Below, piece by piece: positions 63,985-64,000 of a stretch of DNA of 64,000 bases (position 1 is the stretch's first letter; each line of letters begins with the position of its first letter). Under the pieces are notes generated by a model. The model was not told the origin of the DNA. It was given only the letters and a program-made list of their open reading frames with translations, and made no database searches. Source of the stretch: Salvator merianae (lineage: Eukaryota; Chordata; Lepidosauria; Squamata; Teiidae); assembly GCA_003586115.2 (NCBI GenBank), contig QVOM02000126.1, forward strand, positions 11,844,201 to 11,908,200, given 5' to 3'. The translations under genes were made by a program, and so were the position numbers.

Positions 63985-64000
63985 GGGGGGGGGGGGGGGG
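63985..64000. repeat. G16 run at window end
   Basis: Sixteen G to the edge. It may continue beyond the window, or mark a sequencing or assembly boundary. Confidence 0.9.

Noticed and set aside
63985..64000. G16 run as a quadruplex or telomere-like end
   Set aside because: A homopolymer at the window edge, with no TTAGGG units. It may be an assembly artefact.

Overview
This is eukaryotic, non-coding, repeat-dominated DNA from a vertebrate, most likely a squamate reptile. That is an inference from the mix of retroposons: CR1-clade LINEs (two lineages), L2-clade LINEs, a BovB/RTE LINE, L1 ORF2 remnants and tRNA-derived SINEs. No host protein-coding exon could be supported. The open frames are short, overlap repeats on both strands, and where recognisable read into decayed reverse-transcriptase C-termini or palindromic DNA transposons. 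There is no operon structure, rRNA or CRISPR.

The dominant content is non-autonomous DNA transposons in several groups; labels are local to this report. (1) HL elements (types A, B, C, D, H, I, K, L) share ends like GGGCCTGTTCGCACTT / AAGTGCGAACAGGCCC and have 3-bp target duplications, as in PIF/Harbinger. About 45 copies or pieces are present. (2) PH elements are ~165-211-bp single palindromes with CAGCGGCGG-type ends and 8-bp duplications (hAT-like); there are 12 copies. (3) GT elements have TAGGGATGTGCACGAA ends and 8-bp duplications (hAT-like); two are young and CpG-rich, at least four are old and AT-rich. (4) F elements (2 copies) have GGCTGTGTCC-type ends and 3-bp duplications. (5) A GC-rich hAT-like element splits the BovB copy.

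Layout. 1-2.5 kb: HL elements, CR1-like 3' ends and an L2 LINE. 2.5-14 kb: scattered PH, HL and old GT elements, an L1 scrap and unassigned DNA. 14-24 kb: L2, SINE, BovB 5' piece, tandem CR1-like 3' ends, a GT element holding two CR1 insertions, more CR1. 24-37 kb: dense HL elements, including a 1.1-kb GT element nested in an HL element. 37-46 kb: CR1, two H-type HL elements, an antisense L1 and a head-to-tail array of CR1-like 3' ends. 46-54 kb: PH, K, C and D elements and the BovB copy. 54-64 kb: four full-length B-type HL elements, a GT element with a palindromic tandem array, and nested PH-in-F-in-GA-repeat at the right end.

The most striking feature is architectural. Many of these elements are strings of consecutive palindromes, and copies that differ in sequence do so on both arms at once, so pairing is kept. 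Terminal hairpin modules are also exchanged between B and C bodies. Insertions into LINEs whose undisturbed sequence is known give direct empty-site proof of the 3-bp duplication.
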